This document shows, piece after piece, positions 42,014 to 51,301 of a DNA stretch of 58,568 bases. The position numbers and the translations under genes were made by a program. Origin of the DNA: Marinilabiliaceae bacterium UBA5488 (GTDB lineage: Bacteria; Bacteroidota; Bacteroidia; Bacteroidales; Marinilabiliaceae). The notes beneath the pieces were generated by a model. The model ran no database searches. It was not told the origin of the DNA and saw only the letters and a list, made by a program, of their open reading frames with translations. The stretch covers positions 172,651 to 231,218 of the forward strand of contig DIPM01000036.1 of NCBI GenBank assembly GCA_002427105.1, in the 5' to 3' direction. The first letter of the stretch is position 1, and each line of letters starts with the position of its first letter.

Positions 42014-43549
42014 CTAGCGCGGAACCAGTTTGATATGAAGGTTTAAAGTACTGAAAGCCTTCATCTCGGAAGGAGTCAGCGACTTTTCGACAGCCTGCAT
42101 CATCCGTTTTCTAAAATGTATAGTATATTCCTCATCGCTTAAAAGATGGAGTGAATAATTTCCCTTTTCGTCGCTTTCAATATTGGCTACTACTATGCCG
42201 TTTTGCTTTATTACGGAGATTGAGACTGCTTCTTCAGGCTCGCCGGTAAGCTGATTCACAATAGTTCCAAGGATATGAGTAAAACGCAGAGGCTTAAGAG
42301 TTTTAAAGGCGTATATATCGTCGCTGCCCGCACCGCCCGGACGATTGGATGAGAAATACCCTCCACTGTCATCGCTTTTTATTACTATGCTGAAATCGTC
42401 GTAAGCTGTGTTTATCCCCGGTCCCAAATTATAAGGCTTGGAAAAGTTCTGTCCCTCAGGTATAGTCATAAAAATGTCGAGACCTCCCAGTCCCGGCAGA
42501 CCATCAGAGGCGAAGAAAAGCCGTCCGGCACTATCCACAAAAGGGAAAACATCATTGCCAGCAGTGTTGATATCCGGCCCCAGATTGACGGGCTGGGAGA
42601 AGAATCCTCCCCTTAGTTCGCTGTAGTATAAGTCTTTCGCTCCATATCCCCCGGGCATATCAGAGCTGAAGTACAGTCGTTGATTATCCGGCGAAACTGC
42701 GGGATGCGCAATGGAGTAGCCCTTAATTTTGAGGGGTAATGATGCCAGGGTGCTTGACCATTTCCCGTCCCTGCGATTTAATGAGAATATATCCAGCTCG
42801 GATAATCCTTCCTGTGTCGCAGTTGTGTTGCGGGTTATGTATAACATTTGGCCGTCTGCCGTGAAGCTTACAGGTCCGTCGTTGAGCTCTGTTTTAATTT
42901 TTGGCAGAAAGGGAAGGGGGTAAGTGGCTGTGCTAAGATCGCTGAGCTCCGAAACGAATAGTCCGAAAAACGGTAAGTTATTGCGGGAGTCGAGCTGTCG
43001 TATCACTGATTTCCCGGGACGATTGGAAGAAAATACCAGTTTGTTTCCGTCGAGTATGGCGGGGCCAAACTCTGAATATTCGCTGTTTACATTGAGCGGA
43101 ATAATTTCATACCTGCCTGAATCAGATTTTACTGCCATGAGAAATTCCCCGGGCGAAAGTCCTTGTTGCGGAGCCTGGGTACGAGTGATTTCTCTGAAGC
43201 GGTTCAGGTAAATGTCTGATTCTTCATATCTTTTAAGAACACGAAGAGTTTGCCCCAGATGGTAGTATGTTTCGGCATCAACATCATGAAATTCAATAGC
43301 TTTCTCATACCATTCAAGTGCATTTACCGGCATGTTCAACAAGCGGTAGCAGTCAGCTATCCTTTTTGTTACATAGTAGCGTGACTCGCTTTTGCCATCC
43401 AGCTTATTATATCTTTTGAGAGCCAGGCTGTAGTCGAAGCGCTCAAATGCATCGTCAGCTTTTGTTAAGGCTCTGCTTTGAGCCGCAACAAGTCCGCTAA
43501 GCCCAAGCAGTATTAATGTTAAGGCTATTAGCTTCATGGCTTTTCTCAT
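42014..43549 (-). CDS. Exported PD40 beta-propeller protein with TPR start and carboxypeptidase-like end
   Basis: This 511-residue secreted or periplasmic protein has a signal peptide (about residues 5-23, ending LVAAQ), a short TPR-like part (FERFDYSLALKRYNKLDG and YYHLGQTLRVLKRYEE), and then a WD40-like PD40 propeller with repeats such as LVFSSNRPGK, RLYFSSDMPGGYGAKDLYYSEL, LFFASDGLPGLGGLDIFM and GYFSSNRPGGAGSDDIYAF. A final regulatory-like beta-sandwich (LGTIVNQLTGEPEEAVSISVI) follows. Unlike many relatives it lacks the C-terminal OmpA peptidoglycan-binding domain. I start at ATG 43549 because the 43603 start puts 18 polar residues before the signal. It goes with PorP/SprF and the adhesin upstream. 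Confidence 0.82.
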   Translation of the reverse strand: MRKAMKLIALTLILLGLSGLVAAQSRALTKADDAFERFDYSLALKRYNKLDGKSESRYYVTKRIADCYRLLNMPVNALEWYEKAIEFHDVDAETYYHLGQTLRVLKRYEESDIYLNRFREITRTQAPQQGLSPGEFLMAVKSDSGRYEIIPLNVNSEYSEFGPAILDGNKLVFSSNRPGKSVIRQLDSRNNLPFFGLFVSELSDLSTATYPLPFLPKIKTELNDGPVSFTADGQMLYITRNTTATQEGLSELDIFSLNRRDGKWSSTLASLPLKIKGYSIAHPAVSPDNQRLYFSSDMPGGYGAKDLYYSELRGGFFSQPVNLGPDINTAGNDVFPFVDSAGRLFFASDGLPGLGGLDIFMTIPEGQNFSKPYNLGPGINTAYDDFSIVIKSDDSGGYFSSNRPGGAGSDDIYAFKTLKPLRFTHILGTIVNQLTGEPEEAVSISVIKQNGIVVANIESDEKGNYSLHLLSDEEYTIHFRKRMMQAVEKSLTPSEMKAFSTLNLHIKLVPR

Positions 43550-43604
43550 CTTTGCAGCTGATATGGCATAAGTAGGGGTATATATGTCGGCAGTTTTGTC
43601 CATT

Positions 43605-44543
43605 TTAGAAATACCTGGGATTTAATACTTTATCTTTTCTGAAGTTTAGCTCGTAGCCTATCATCAGTTCGTGAGAGCTTCCAAACTCAGAAGCCAGCTT
43701 GTTAAGGCTTATATCGTAGGCATAAGCTATGCTTAGCTGATTGTTGAGTTTTATTTGGGCCATCCCGCCAATGTAGCCGGAAGGTCTGTAAAAGGCACCA
43801 ACAGCAAATCTGCTTTTAAAAAACAGCATCGCATTAATATCAAAAGAGGCCGGTATAGACTCGGTAAACCTGGCGATAAACGAAGGTTTCAGGCTAAGTT
43901 CTTCATTTATATTGTACACATACCCGGCCATCAATATATAAATACGTCTTTCTTTTGAGATATATGCCCCCGGGTCGGTGTTGTCGTCAAGCTTTCCTTC
44001 CAGTAAGCGGGGTGCCGAAAGACCAAGGTACAAGCGCTCTGTCCAAAGATAAGCCCCCAGTCCGAAGTTGGGCAGGATAGTGACTTCAGGGGCGTCGAGA
44101 TAGTTCATTTCTTCAGGGGATGCATCGGCTAAAAATTCAGAAAAATCTGTTTTGTAGTGATTAAATCCACCTTTAAGACCGAGCGATAGGTTTATTTCTT
44201 CATTCAGGCGCAGGTGATACGAGTAGTCAAACCACGCTGAGCTGGTTCTGACCGGACCTATTTTATCATGAATATAAGTCAGACCTATCCCGAAATCCTT
44301 TGTACTCACCGGGGTGTGTACAGTTAAGGTCTGCGTTGTTGGAGCGTCTTCAAATCCTAACCATTGATGCCGGGAAGTTATCATAGCATGCAACATTCCT
44401 GAGGTTCCGGCATAAGCAGGATTAAAGGCCAGGGTGTTGAACATATACTGGCTAAGAAGGGGATCCTGTTGGCCTGTTAAAATAACAGGTCGGACAAGGA
44501 GGAAGCTTAGAATTATAATTATATGTAATATATGTAGCCGCAT
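43605..44543 (-). CDS. PorP/SprF family type IX outer-membrane protein
   Basis: This 312-residue outer-membrane beta-barrel is of the PorP/SprF family and is needed with T9SS for surface display of partner adhesins. Signature segments: signal peptide, then QQDPLLSQYMFNTLAFNPAYAGTSG, SRHQWLGFEDAPTTQTLTVHTPV and FGIGLTYIHDKIGPVRTS, with a C-terminal aromatic (NPRYF). Its gene starts 24 bases after the stop of the giant adhesin, a standard arrangement (as sprB-sprF), so it probably anchors that adhesin. Confidence 0.94.
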   Translation of the reverse strand: MRLHILHIIIILSFLLVRPVILTGQQDPLLSQYMFNTLAFNPAYAGTSGMLHAMITSRHQWLGFEDAPTTQTLTVHTPVSTKDFGIGLTYIHDKIGPVRTSSAWFDYSYHLRLNEEINLSLGLKGGFNHYKTDFSEFLADASPEEMNYLDAPEVTILPNFGLGAYLWTERLYLGLSAPRLLEGKLDDNTDPGAYISKERRIYILMAGYVYNINEELSLKPSFIARFTESIPASFDINAMLFFKSRFAVGAFYRPSGYIGGMAQIKLNNQLSIAYAYDISLNKLASEFGSSHELMIGYELNFRKDKVLNPRYF

Positions 44544-44567
44544 TTTTTTGGTGTTTATTCTTGTCCA

Positions 44568-47500
44568 TTAGCGTTTAATGTAAATACTCCCTTTGAAGAT
44601 AGCTTTCTCGAGCCTTAAAATATAATAGTAGCTACCCTCAGGCAGGTCGCCCGAGCCATACAGCTTCATCGTGGTGGTTCCGTCCCAGCTGTTATCATAG
44701 GGTGACTTTTGATACACCAATCCTCCCCATCGATTATAAATTGCCAGCTCGTTATCGGGATAGTCGATAACTCCTTGTATCATCCACGGCCCCAAATCAG
44801 GGATGAAAAGCCCCGGAATATTCAGCCGATCGCCACAGTCGTCATACTTATCAATATAATTGGGAGTGCCGTCGTTATCACAATCGCCTGTACCTTCAAT
44901 TGAATCAGCTATCCCGTCATCGTCCGAATCAAGGTCTCTGTAATCGGGTATGCCATCACCATCTGTATCCCGCGGCGTATCATCAACGCAGGCGTCTATG
45001 ATACCCGACTCTACGCTGTCCGGTATTCCGTCACCATCTGAATCAAAACTCAGATAATCAGGAAGGCCATCTGCATCCGTGTCGAGCTGTATTGTTTCAA
45101 CAAAGTCGGGAATTCCGTCTTCATCGCTGTCCAAGGGTGTAATATGAACATATATTAGGCCCACAGAACAGGCCTGATAAGGATCGCAAGTCTTATATTC
45201 TATTATATCAGTCATGCAATATGAACCCGGGAATGAGTTATATTCAAATACTCCGTCGGCTGTTAAGCTAAACTCGCCGTATGGCGATGGCGACTCAGTC
45301 AGGAGCACTGCCGTCATCAGCTCATCTTCAACTTCATGGTCGTTGCTTAAGACAGAGATTGAGGCGATTGACATATCCTTGATATTAAGAACATCATCCT
45401 CCACACGAGGCGCATCATTGACCGGGTTAATGGTAAAATAGACTGAGGCTGCATCACATAGGGCCGGATTGCCGGCGTCGCATATTAGATACTCGAGTCG
45501 GTCAGTTCCGTAAAAATCCTTGTTGGGAGTATAAAGCAAGTCTCCCGGATTATCAGTCTTTGTTATGGTTCCGTTTAGAGGCATGACTGTGATTGTGATA
45601 GACCCGGCGTCTATGTTGTTGTTCGGGTCTGTGTCGTTGCTGATTGGACTGAAGATTGCCGGCACATCTTCGTCAAGGACTATGTAATCGTCTTCTGCCA
45701 GCGGCGGGCCATTCCCTGCTGTAATCCAGATACTGACCCTGGCCTGTTTACATTCGCCGTCGCTGTCGCATACTGAATAAGTAAATTCATCATTTCCGAA
45801 GTAGTCGGAGTTAGGTAGAAAGAAAACTGTCCCATTGCTATTCACAGTAATCGTTCCGTGCTGAGCATCTGCAACAATCGTAACCGAGGAAGGGTCAATA
45901 TTATTCTCCGGATCAGTATCGTTGGCAAGGATATCAAGGGTAGCACCACTTGCATTTATTCCGCTAAACATATCATCGGAGGGTTCAGGAGGATCGTTTA
46001 CGGGCGTAATGCTTATATTGACGTTCGCCTCACCCGACAGACCTCCCGGGTCAGTGATACGGTAACGGAAGCTGTCGTTTCCGTTATAATTCAAATTCGG
46101 AGTATATACTATGCCGTCAGGATTGGTGGCTACCTGCACTAATCCGTTTGTCGCTTCGCTAACCATTGAAATAATAAGCTCGTCGTTAAGGTTGTCAATA
46201 TCGTAATCGTTAACCAGGACATCTATAAATACCGGCCTGTCTTCAAGTATAATTCGGCTGTCTCCCACTGCAACAGGAGCGTCATTCACCGGCACAACCG
46301 TGATGCTGACACTAGCTTCCCCACAGTATGCGCTTAGATCACAAACACGATAAACAAAGGCATCGCTGCCATTATAGTCGGCATTAGAAGTGTAGCTGAT
46401 AATCCCTGTTTGGCTGTTAATTGTAACTGTTCCGTTTAGGGGAGGGCTCACTATCGAGACAGAGGCAGGGTCTATATTATCTTGAGGATCGCTATCGTTT
46501 AAAAGCACATTCAATTCACTTGTAATATCTTCATTTACTGTAAAGTTGTCGTTTACCACGATAGGAGCCTGGTCGGTAATCTGTATGCTTATTGTAGAGG
46601 TGTTGCTTCTTAATCCGGTTGCGTCTGCCACACTGTAGTCGAAGCTGTCGTTGCCCGAATAGCCGGATGAAGGGGTGAACAAGAGTTCGCCTACAAGCGA
46701 GCCTGATGATATGCTGCCGTGTTCCGGAGCTGTTTCAATAACTATTGTGGCAAAGTCGATGTCATCTTCCGGGTCGCTAACCAAGGTATGAATAGGAATA
46801 ATTAAGGATGTATTCTCTTTGGTTGAATATAGTCTATCGGTTGATACCGGCGGATCGGGCACAGGGGTAATTGTAATATCCACGCGTGCTACGTTGCTAA
46901 TATGTCCGGTGGCATCACGTACAGTATAGGTAAAAAAATCGCTGCCATGGTAATCCGGGTCGGGAGTGTAGGTCGCGATACCGTTGCCCTTGTAAACTAC
47001 GCTGCCATTGGTCGGCTGAGTAACTATAGCAAAGGTGGAGGGTTCAATATCGAGGTCTATATCATTGGCCAGGACATCTATGTTTACCGGGAAGTCTTCG
47101 TCTGTTGCTGCGGCATCATCAATCGCATGGGGTGATAGTCTGCTGACTTCAATAAAAATATTTCCCTTGACACAAATAGGAGGAAGCGGATATCCCAAAT
47201 CGCAGATTTCATATTCAGCAGTATCCGATCCGAAGAACCCTAAATTAGGCATATAGCTGATGCTTTTGTTGCCAAGTATAACGATAGTGCCATTTTTGGG
47301 CTGTTTGGAGATGCTGAGGGTATTGGGTGCCAGACCTCCCATTGTTCCGTCAGCGGCATCATTGTCGTTAGCAAGGATATTCCAGGTAAGCCCTATTCCT
47401 TCTGAGGTATATATATAATCGGGGTTAAGCACCGGCGGGTCGTTAACTGCTACTACAGTGATTTTCAGCAAGGCTGAGGCACTTAGTTCCCCGTCTGATA

Positions 47501-50216
47501 TCGTGTAAGTAATGTTAGGAAGGATGCCATTATAGTTGAGGGAGGGGCTAAAACTAAAACTGCCATCTGCATTAATAGTAATGCTGCCCTGTGTTAGGAC
47601 TACCGGGTTTCCTACATTGTAATCTGTCGTACCAATCATGAATTTGCTTACACTAATGGCGCCTCCATCAACATCGCTATCATTCTTCAGCAGGCCATTG
47701 GCTGCATCAATCATCAGAGGGCTATCTTCGTTTGTAGAGTAGCTGTCGTTAACGGCCGTCGGAGGGTCATTAACCGGATTGACAATCACAGTAAGCGTTG
47801 CAGACGCTGTCAGACTTCCATCCGATATGGTATAAGTAATTATTGGAAGGGTTCCGTTATAATTTAGGGCAGGCTCATATACTAATTTTCCATCTGAAAA
47901 TATGCTTAGAGAACCTTGCCCTGTGAGTAGGGCCGTTTGTCCGGGGTTGTAGCTTGTCCCGCTAATAGAAAACCCACTGACTGTCAGCGTGTTTAGGTCT
48001 ATATCGTAATCGTTGGATAGCAGTCCGGGTGCTATAACAGTCAGAACCTGATCTTCCGGGGTTGAGTATAAGTCGTTTGCAGCTATTGGTGCGCTATTTT
48101 GAACTGAAACAGAAGCTGAAGCCTGATTGTTTGCAGGATTAGAATCTAGCTCGTTTGCAGTAGCGGAAGCAATATTATTATACTCGCTGCCCAATTTTAC
48201 TGTGGCAACAATGCTCAAATTGGTAGATGCATCCTTATTAAGTTCGCCGATATCCCATAAGCCTGTTTCATGTGTATAGATGCCGGCGCCTGTATGTGAT
48301 TTGTAGGTGAACCCATCCGGCAGCAAATCGTTAATTTTGACTCCGCTTGCCTTACTTGGACCATTGTTTTTGACGCCTATGGTAAACTGAATATCTTCGC
48401 CAATCTTGGGATTTGCATTATCAACAGCCTTTGTCATTACCAGATCAACAACCGGAATTGGGTTTATATTTACGGTCGAACTATTATTTTCGGAAACATT
48501 ATCTGTGGTCGCTGAGCTTACGCTTGCGGTATTGTTGTAGCTTCCTGTGGCAAGAACAGTGGCATTAAGAATAAGGGTGGCATTCTTGCCCATTTCAAGA
48601 GTCCCGATATTCCAATTTGGTGAATCCCAGACGCCATTTGATGTCGATGAGCTTGTTAGGCTGTAACCGGATGGAAGGATGTCGCTTACAACTGTGGAGA
48701 AGGCTGAGCTTGGCCCCGGATTGCTTACGGTGATGGTAAAGGTGATGCTGTTGCCCACATTTGGGGAAGTGTTGTCGGCAATTTTTGTGATTGACAAATC
48801 TGCAATGTCATCATCTGTTATAGTTGCTGTGGCTGTGGGGTTGAGCAGGGTAACCTGCTGTGCGTTTGCATTGTTGATGGAGATAGTTCCTGTGAAAGTT
48901 TCTGTTGGCTCAGAAATCTGATCACCAAGTATAGTAACAGGGATGTTAACGGAAGTCTGACCGGCAGTAATTGTGTAGGCTGCAGCTGTTTGTGCCGTAA
49001 AGTCACTCCCGGCAAGGGCAGTCCCATCGCTTGTGCTGAAAGAAAGCTGCACATCGTGCTGAGCTGCGGCGCTCATGCTTGCAACAAAACTTGCCGTCTG
49101 AGAGGCGTCTGTTTCCGTAAGGCTAAAGCCTGCCAGACTGATTGTAGCAGCGTCATTATCTGTTATGCTGCAAATTCCTTCACTGTCAGCTATGCTAACA
49201 TTGTTTCCTGTGGCGGCAGAAAGCTTAACAGAGAAAGTTTCTGTTGGCTCGGCAACAGCATTGTCTATAATAGCAACAGTTATGCTTTTAGTTTCTCCTG
49301 CATTCCCTGTAAAGTTCAAGGTTCCGGAGCTGGCAGTATAGTCAGAAGTCGCCAGGGCTGTTCCATCAACTGTGGCATATTGCAGCGATGCCCCGCCCTG
49401 AACCGCAGCGCTAAGTGTAACGGTAAAAATAGCAGAGCCTGCTCCCTCATTAACAGTAATATCGTTAATAGAGAAGCTGGCGGCGTCATCATCTGTTATG
49501 GTCGCCGTGGCTGTGGGGTTGAGCACGGTAACTTGCTGTGCGTTTGCATTGTTGATGGAGATAGTTCCTGTGAAAGTTTCTGTTGGCTCAGAAATCTGAT
49601 CACCAAGTATAGTAACAGGGATGTTAACGGAAGTCTGACCGGCTGCAATTGTATAAGATGCAGCTGTTTGTGCCGTATAGTCACTTCCGGCAAGAGCAGT
49701 CCCCTCGCTTGTGCTGAAGGAAAGCAGTACATCATGTTGAGCTGCGGCGCTCATTGTAGCAACAAAATTTGCCGTCTGAGAGGCGTCTGTTTCCGCAAGG
49801 CTAAAGCCTGTCAGACTGATTGTAGCTGCGTCATTATCGTCAATATTAATAGTCACGCTATTAGGCTCAATAATTACTGCAGGATTGTCTGTCGCGCTTA
49901 TTGACACAACAACAGTCTCGGAGGGCTCGGCAATGGCGTTATCAATTACAGTAAGAATTATTTCAGTTTCTAGTTGTCCTGCAATTATAGTAGCTGAAGC
50001 CGGTGAGCTGTAATCCTCTCCTATTGTGGCTGTGCCGCTGTATTGTAAATTAATAAGCAGATCACTTGCAAGCGCGTTGTCTATTAAGACTTTAAAACTG
50101 CCGTTCTGTGCCGGTTCTTTTGCATTGGATATTGCCTGCAAAGAAACGGTTTCTTGTGAAAAGAGTATCGGATATGAGGATAGTATGGATAAAATCAATA
50201 GAAGCAATCGCATCAT
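44568..50216 (-). CDS. Giant repeat adhesin, T9SS type B substrate
   Basis: This surface protein of about 1882 residues has a signal peptide (ending LFSQE), four Calx-beta-type repeats (about 25-470), two DUF11/CARDB-like repeats (about 472-705), ten or more cadherin/Ig-like repeats with the NDxD linker pattern (about 710-1690, marked by VNDAPVAVGD-like joints and DVLANDID), TSP3-like calcium loops (DSDGDGIPD, DTDGDGIPD; about 1692-1790) and a C-terminal gliding-associated type B sorting domain (LAIYNRWGGLVYQKSPYDNSWDG). Repeats 2 and 4 are nearly identical at DNA level. It probably mediates adhesion or gliding, in a calcium-stabilised stalk, and is displayed with the PorP/SprF protein encoded next to it. 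Ligand unknown. Confidence 0.9.
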   Translation of the reverse strand: MMRLLLLILSILSSYPILFSQETVSLQAISNAKEPAQNGSFKVLIDNALASDLLINLQYSGTATIGEDYSSPASATIIAGQLETEIILTVIDNAIAEPSETVVVSISATDNPAVIIEPNSVTINIDDNDAATISLTGFSLAETDASQTANFVATMSAAAQHDVLLSFSTSEGTALAGSDYTAQTAASYTIAAGQTSVNIPVTILGDQISEPTETFTGTISINNANAQQVTVLNPTATATITDDDAASFSINDITVNEGAGSAIFTVTLSAAVQGGASLQYATVDGTALATSDYTASSGTLNFTGNAGETKSITVAIIDNAVAEPTETFSVKLSAATGNNVSIADSEGICSITDNDAATISLAGFSLTETDASQTASFVASMSAAAQHDVQLSFSTSDGTALAGSDFTAQTAAAYTITAGQTSVNIPVTILGDQISEPTETFTGTISINNANAQQVTLLNPTATATITDDDIADLSITKIADNTSPNVGNSITFTITVSNPGPSSAFSTVVSDILPSGYSLTSSSTSNGVWDSPNWNIGTLEMGKNATLILNATVLATGSYNNTASVSSATTDNVSENNSSTVNINPIPVVDLVMTKAVDNANPKIGEDIQFTIGVKNNGPSKASGVKINDLLPDGFTYKSHTGAGIYTHETGLWDIGELNKDASTNLSIVATVKLGSEYNNIASATANELDSNPANNQASASVSVQNSAPIAANDLYSTPEDQVLTVIAPGLLSNDYDIDLNTLTVSGFSISGTSYNPGQTALLTGQGSLSIFSDGKLVYEPALNYNGTLPIITYTISDGSLTASATLTVIVNPVNDPPTAVNDSYSTNEDSPLMIDAANGLLKNDSDVDGGAISVSKFMIGTTDYNVGNPVVLTQGSITINADGSFSFSPSLNYNGILPNITYTISDGELSASALLKITVVAVNDPPVLNPDYIYTSEGIGLTWNILANDNDAADGTMGGLAPNTLSISKQPKNGTIVILGNKSISYMPNLGFFGSDTAEYEICDLGYPLPPICVKGNIFIEVSRLSPHAIDDAAATDEDFPVNIDVLANDIDLDIEPSTFAIVTQPTNGSVVYKGNGIATYTPDPDYHGSDFFTYTVRDATGHISNVARVDITITPVPDPPVSTDRLYSTKENTSLIIPIHTLVSDPEDDIDFATIVIETAPEHGSISSGSLVGELLFTPSSGYSGNDSFDYSVADATGLRSNTSTISIQITDQAPIVVNDNFTVNEDITSELNVLLNDSDPQDNIDPASVSIVSPPLNGTVTINSQTGIISYTSNADYNGSDAFVYRVCDLSAYCGEASVSITVVPVNDAPVAVGDSRIILEDRPVFIDVLVNDYDIDNLNDELIISMVSEATNGLVQVATNPDGIVYTPNLNYNGNDSFRYRITDPGGLSGEANVNISITPVNDPPEPSDDMFSGINASGATLDILANDTDPENNIDPSSVTIVADAQHGTITVNSNGTVFFLPNSDYFGNDEFTYSVCDSDGECKQARVSIWITAGNGPPLAEDDYIVLDEDVPAIFSPISNDTDPNNNIDAGSITITVMPLNGTITKTDNPGDLLYTPNKDFYGTDRLEYLICDAGNPALCDAASVYFTINPVNDAPRVEDDVLNIKDMSIASISVLSNDHEVEDELMTAVLLTESPSPYGEFSLTADGVFEYNSFPGSYCMTDIIEYKTCDPYQACSVGLIYVHITPLDSDEDGIPDFVETIQLDTDADGLPDYLSFDSDGDGIPDSVESGIIDACVDDTPRDTDGDGIPDYRDLDSDDDGIADSIEGTGDCDNDGTPNYIDKYDDCGDRLNIPGLFIPDLGPWMIQGVIDYPDNELAIYNRWGGLVYQKSPYDNSWDGTTTMKLYGSGDLPEGSYYYILRLEKAIFKGSIYIKR
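48807..49160 (-). repeat. Long direct repeat inside the adhesin gene, copy 2
   Basis: This 354-bp segment is nearly identical to 49485-49838 (offset 678 bases, 226 codons). Both encode the Calx-beta unit with FSLxETDASQT, GTALAGSD and NIPVTILGDQISEPTETF. The match is much closer than between other units, so the duplication or its homogenisation is recent. Confidence 0.85.
49485..49838 (-). repeat. Long direct repeat inside the adhesin gene, copy 1
   Basis: This is the partner of 48807-49160, in the same orientation and reading frame. A different Calx-beta unit lies between the two copies, so the period is two units. Confidence 0.85.
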
Positions 50217-50366
50217 TGGAGCCTGTTTTAAATTACTTAAGAGTAAAAATACAACGGCCTGTGTGCAAATGCTTGCTTTTTTTGATTAACCGGGTGATTT
50301 TGGCTGCGAAGTCAGCTTAATCTTAGACTATATGGAATGAGTATAAATTAGTTGAGACCAAAGAAG

Positions 50367-51179
50367 CTATAGAGAGTCTTGCTCTAGCCGGTTCAAACTG
50401 ATTTCAATCCGTTTTTTCTCGTCTCTTATTCTGGTTATCTCCTTTTGAATAAAAGAGATTTCGTAGGCATTACGAATCGCCTCACGATCGAACTGTTCCA
50501 TAATAATATACTCGTGCGACTTGCCTATTAGTTGAACTCTCAATGGCTTGTCGGCGTTGGAGGCTATAAAGTCAACAATGCCGTTATCTTTCCCATCTTT
50601 GTAGTTGACAAACTCCCATTTATACTCACCATCTTCAAACCTCCTATTGTTAAGGCCGTCTTCCGGCACAATTTCGGATAGAACAGATTGGTCGCCGTAA
50701 TAAACTTTTATTTGCTGATGATTAATCCATCGGGTTCCGTGATAACGGCTCGAAATGTAAAAGTCGCCTTCCTGATTCAGATGTGCCCTTAGGAAAGTGC
50801 GATTATAGCTATTCTCAGGTTTCTGCCGTTTGTGTATTAATAATTTTGCTGCGCCATACTCATCCGAGAGGATGAAGTTTTTCATAAGAGGTTCGAGCAA
50901 TGCCTCCTGTGCAATAAGGGCGCTATCGAGGAAATTCAGATTACGCATCTGCTCGTCCCTGCTGATTTCCAGAATCAGGAGTTTCGCTTTTTCATATTCT
51001 TCACTTACATCCTTAAAATCTCTGATAAGAGTGTCGAGCTTGAGTTTGGCGAGATTAAAATTGCCTGAATCGCGCAGGGAAACTGCTTCAGTCAGGCGAG
51101 CCGCTGCTTCTTCCTGACGGGAAGGTGAGCATGAAGCTATCAATAAAACGGAAAGACAAAGGAGGGCGCGTATTCTCAT
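50367..51179 (-). CDS. Unknown lipoprotein with coiled-coil end
   Basis: This 270-residue lipoprotein (lipobox LLIASCSPSR, Cys17) has a helical first third (EEAAARLTEAVSLRDSGNFNLAKLKLDTLIRDF, TPR-like), a beta-rich middle (about 125-215: DFYISSRYHGTRWINHQQIKVYY) and a charged helix at the end (KEITRIRDEKKRIEISLNRLEQDS), probably coiled-coil. Homologues seem confined to Bacteroidota. I cannot assign a function. It is divergent from guaB and lies 150 bases upstream of the adhesin gene. Confidence 0.75.
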   Translation of the reverse strand: MRIRALLCLSVLLIASCSPSRQEEAAARLTEAVSLRDSGNFNLAKLKLDTLIRDFKDVSEEYEKAKLLILEISRDEQMRNLNFLDSALIAQEALLEPLMKNFILSDEYGAAKLLIHKRQKPENSYNRTFLRAHLNQEGDFYISSRYHGTRWINHQQIKVYYGDQSVLSEIVPEDGLNNRRFEDGEYKWEFVNYKDGKDNGIVDFIASNADKPLRVQLIGKSHEYIIMEQFDREAIRNAYEISFIQKEITRIRDEKKRIEISLNRLEQDSL

Positions 51180-51256
51180 CGTTACCTATGTTTAACTATT
51201 GGGAATACGCAAAGATAGAAAAAATCGCAATTGGAAGCATGCTTGCATAATTTTTG

Positions 51257-51264
51257 TACCTTTG
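51257..51264 (+). promoter_or_regulatory. -7 box of the guaB promoter
   Basis: TACCTTTG matches TAnnTTTG exactly and lies 37 bases before the guaB ATG. The -33 element is not clear; the nearest TTG upstream is spaced too far (23 bases). Confidence 0.45.
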
Positions 51265-51301
51265 CCGAAATAATTTTTTACATCAACAAAAAGCATCACC
51301 T

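Noticed and set aside
43550..43603. Longer start of the PD40 protein at 43603
   Set aside because: The signal peptide begins with the ATG at 43549. The upstream codons look like leader sequence, although the tight spacing to PorP leaves some doubt.
48990..49904. A 304-codon open frame on the plus strand, opposite the adhesin gene
   Set aside because: It is the antisense shadow of the Calx-beta repeats. Its composition is odd (cysteine- and serine-rich) and repeats with the coding strand.
44568..50216. Regular repeats that might suggest a CRISPR array or satellite
   Set aside because: The repeats are protein-domain repeats in one long frame, with unit lengths of 85-120 codons. No short repeat-spacer structure exists.
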